Below, piece by piece: positions 63,489-64,000 of a stretch of 64,000 nucleotides of DNA. Under the pieces are notes generated by a model. The model saw only the letters and a list, made by a program, of their open reading frames with translations, had not been told where the DNA came from and did not search any database. The position numbers and the translations under genes are program-made. The DNA comes from Novosphingobium resinovorum. GTDB taxonomy: Bacteria > Pseudomonadota > Alphaproteobacteria > Sphingomonadales > Sphingomonadaceae. The DNA lies in NCBI RefSeq assembly GCF_001742225.1, contig NZ_CP017075.1, positions 806,001-870,000 of the forward strand. The letters run 5' to 3'. Position 1 is the first letter of the stretch. Every line of letters starts with the position of its first letter.

Positions 63489-64000
63489 ATGGCTAAAGTA
63501 ATTGGTATCGACCTTGGCACCACCAACAGCTGCGTCGCCGTCATGGACGGCGGCAAGCCCAAGGTCATCGAGAATTCAGAAGGCGCGCGCACCACGCCCT
63601 CGATCGTCGCTTTCACCAAGGATGGTGAGCGCCTGATCGGGCAGCCTGCAAAGCGCCAGGCCGTGACCAACGGCAACAATACGATCTTCGCGGTGAAGCG
63701 CCTCATCGGCCGCCGCTTCGACGACCCGGTGACCAAGAAGGACACCGAGCTGGTTCCGTACCACATCGTCAAGGGCAAGAACGGCGATGCATGGGTCCAG
63801 GCCGGTGGCGAGGATTACTCGCCCTCGCAGATCAGCGCCTTCACGCTCCAGAAGATGAAGGAAACCGCCGAATCGTATCTAGGCGAGACGGTCACGCAGG
63901 CGGTCATCACCGTGCCTGCGTACTTCAACGACGCCCAGCGCCAGGCGACCAAGGATGCCGGCCAGATCGCCGGTCTCGAAGTCCTGCGCATCATCAACGA
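63489..64000 (+). CDS. dnaK: DnaK, Hsp70 chaperone (3' end outside window)
   Basis: The first 170 codons of DnaK are visible. The ATPase domain begins [17 protein letters not shown] and continues with [20 protein letters not shown] and [10 protein letters not shown] at the edge. It is preceded by GAGG about ten bases before the ATG. Together with grpE and hrcA upstream it forms a heat-shock region, though two unrelated minus-strand genes lie between. Confidence 0.98.
   Translation, partial: MAKVIGIDLGTTNSCVAVMDGGKPKVIENSEGARTTPSIVAFTKDGERLIGQPAKRQAVTNGNNTIFAVKRLIGRRFDDPVTKKDTELVPYHIVKGKNGDAWVQAGGEDYSPSQISAFTLQKMKETAESYLGETVTQAVITVPAYFNDAQRQATKDAGQIAGLEVLRIIN

Overview
The window is a GC-rich chromosomal segment, densely packed with genes, from an alphaproteobacterium. 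It most likely belongs to the Sphingomonadaceae (Novosphingobium or Sphingobium-like). This is inferred from protein style and gene context: the glyQ-glyS-ppdK order, a ZnuD-type TonB receptor, a PEP-CTERM protein, a 'vgr-related' HExxH protein, and small palindromic intergenic repeats. Nearly all genes are ordinary chromosomal genes. There is no prophage, insertion sequence or CRISPR array.

Layout, left to right. 1-7.2 kb: the 3' part of tamA, tamB, a small lipoprotein, a PilZ protein and a small exported protein. 7.3-7.5 kb: three identical tRNA-Lys(CTT) genes. 7.6-13.5 kb: the rod-shape operon mreB-mreC-mreD-mrdA-rodA on the minus strand. 13.7-18.6 kb: mutL plus a lipoprotein, a divergent MerR/glutaredoxin-MauE cassette with a mer-type operator, and ychF. 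18.7-24.2 kb: a TPR lipoprotein, a PEP-CTERM protein behind a sigma-54-type promoter, pth, rplY and two tandem TraB/GumN genes. 24.4-32.9 kb: glyQ, glyS, ppdK, a methyltransferase, comF and hisI. 32.9-33.3 kb: a probable RNA gene. 33.5-38.7 kb: an overlapping MFS-cysK-dienelactone hydrolase operon and a ZnuD-like receptor with a Zur-like box. 38.8-47.4 kb: PilZ, tyrS, a DOMON-like/NamZ pair, a MoxR-GFA-DUF817-VWA cluster and a GT87 membrane protein. 47.4-53.4 kb: a serine hydrolase, parE, an LpoA-like lipoprotein, rsmI and yraN. 53.5-58.8 kb: gshB, a DedA protein, xerC, hemW and a TPR-sulfotransferase. 58.8-64 kb: rdgB, rph, hrcA, grpE, a glycine-zipper lipoprotein, an HExxH protein, a PCu(A)C lipoprotein and the start of dnaK.

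Several genes share themes. Envelope assembly and cell-wall growth are served by TamAB, Mre/PBP2/RodA, the LpoA-like protein, NamZ and the small lipoproteins. Translation is served by tRNA-Lys, GlyQS, TyrS, Pth, L25, RsmI and YchF. Protein quality control is served by HrcA, GrpE and DnaK, with a good sigma-32-type promoter before dnaK. Metal handling appears in the MerR cassette, the ZnuD-like receptor and PCu(A)C.

The most interesting signals are regulatory or non-coding. They are (i) the MerR cassette, whose operator is mer-like but whose sensor end resembles CueR; (ii) a near-consensus -24/-12 promoter before the PEP-CTERM gene; (iii) a TTGACA-N17-TATATG promoter overlapping the hisI stop, followed by about 400 bases without a convincing gene and then a terminator; (iv) a possible minus-strand RNA on the other side of hisI; and (v) two low-GC islands inside glyS. 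At least four families of imperfect palindromes occupy the gaps between genes.
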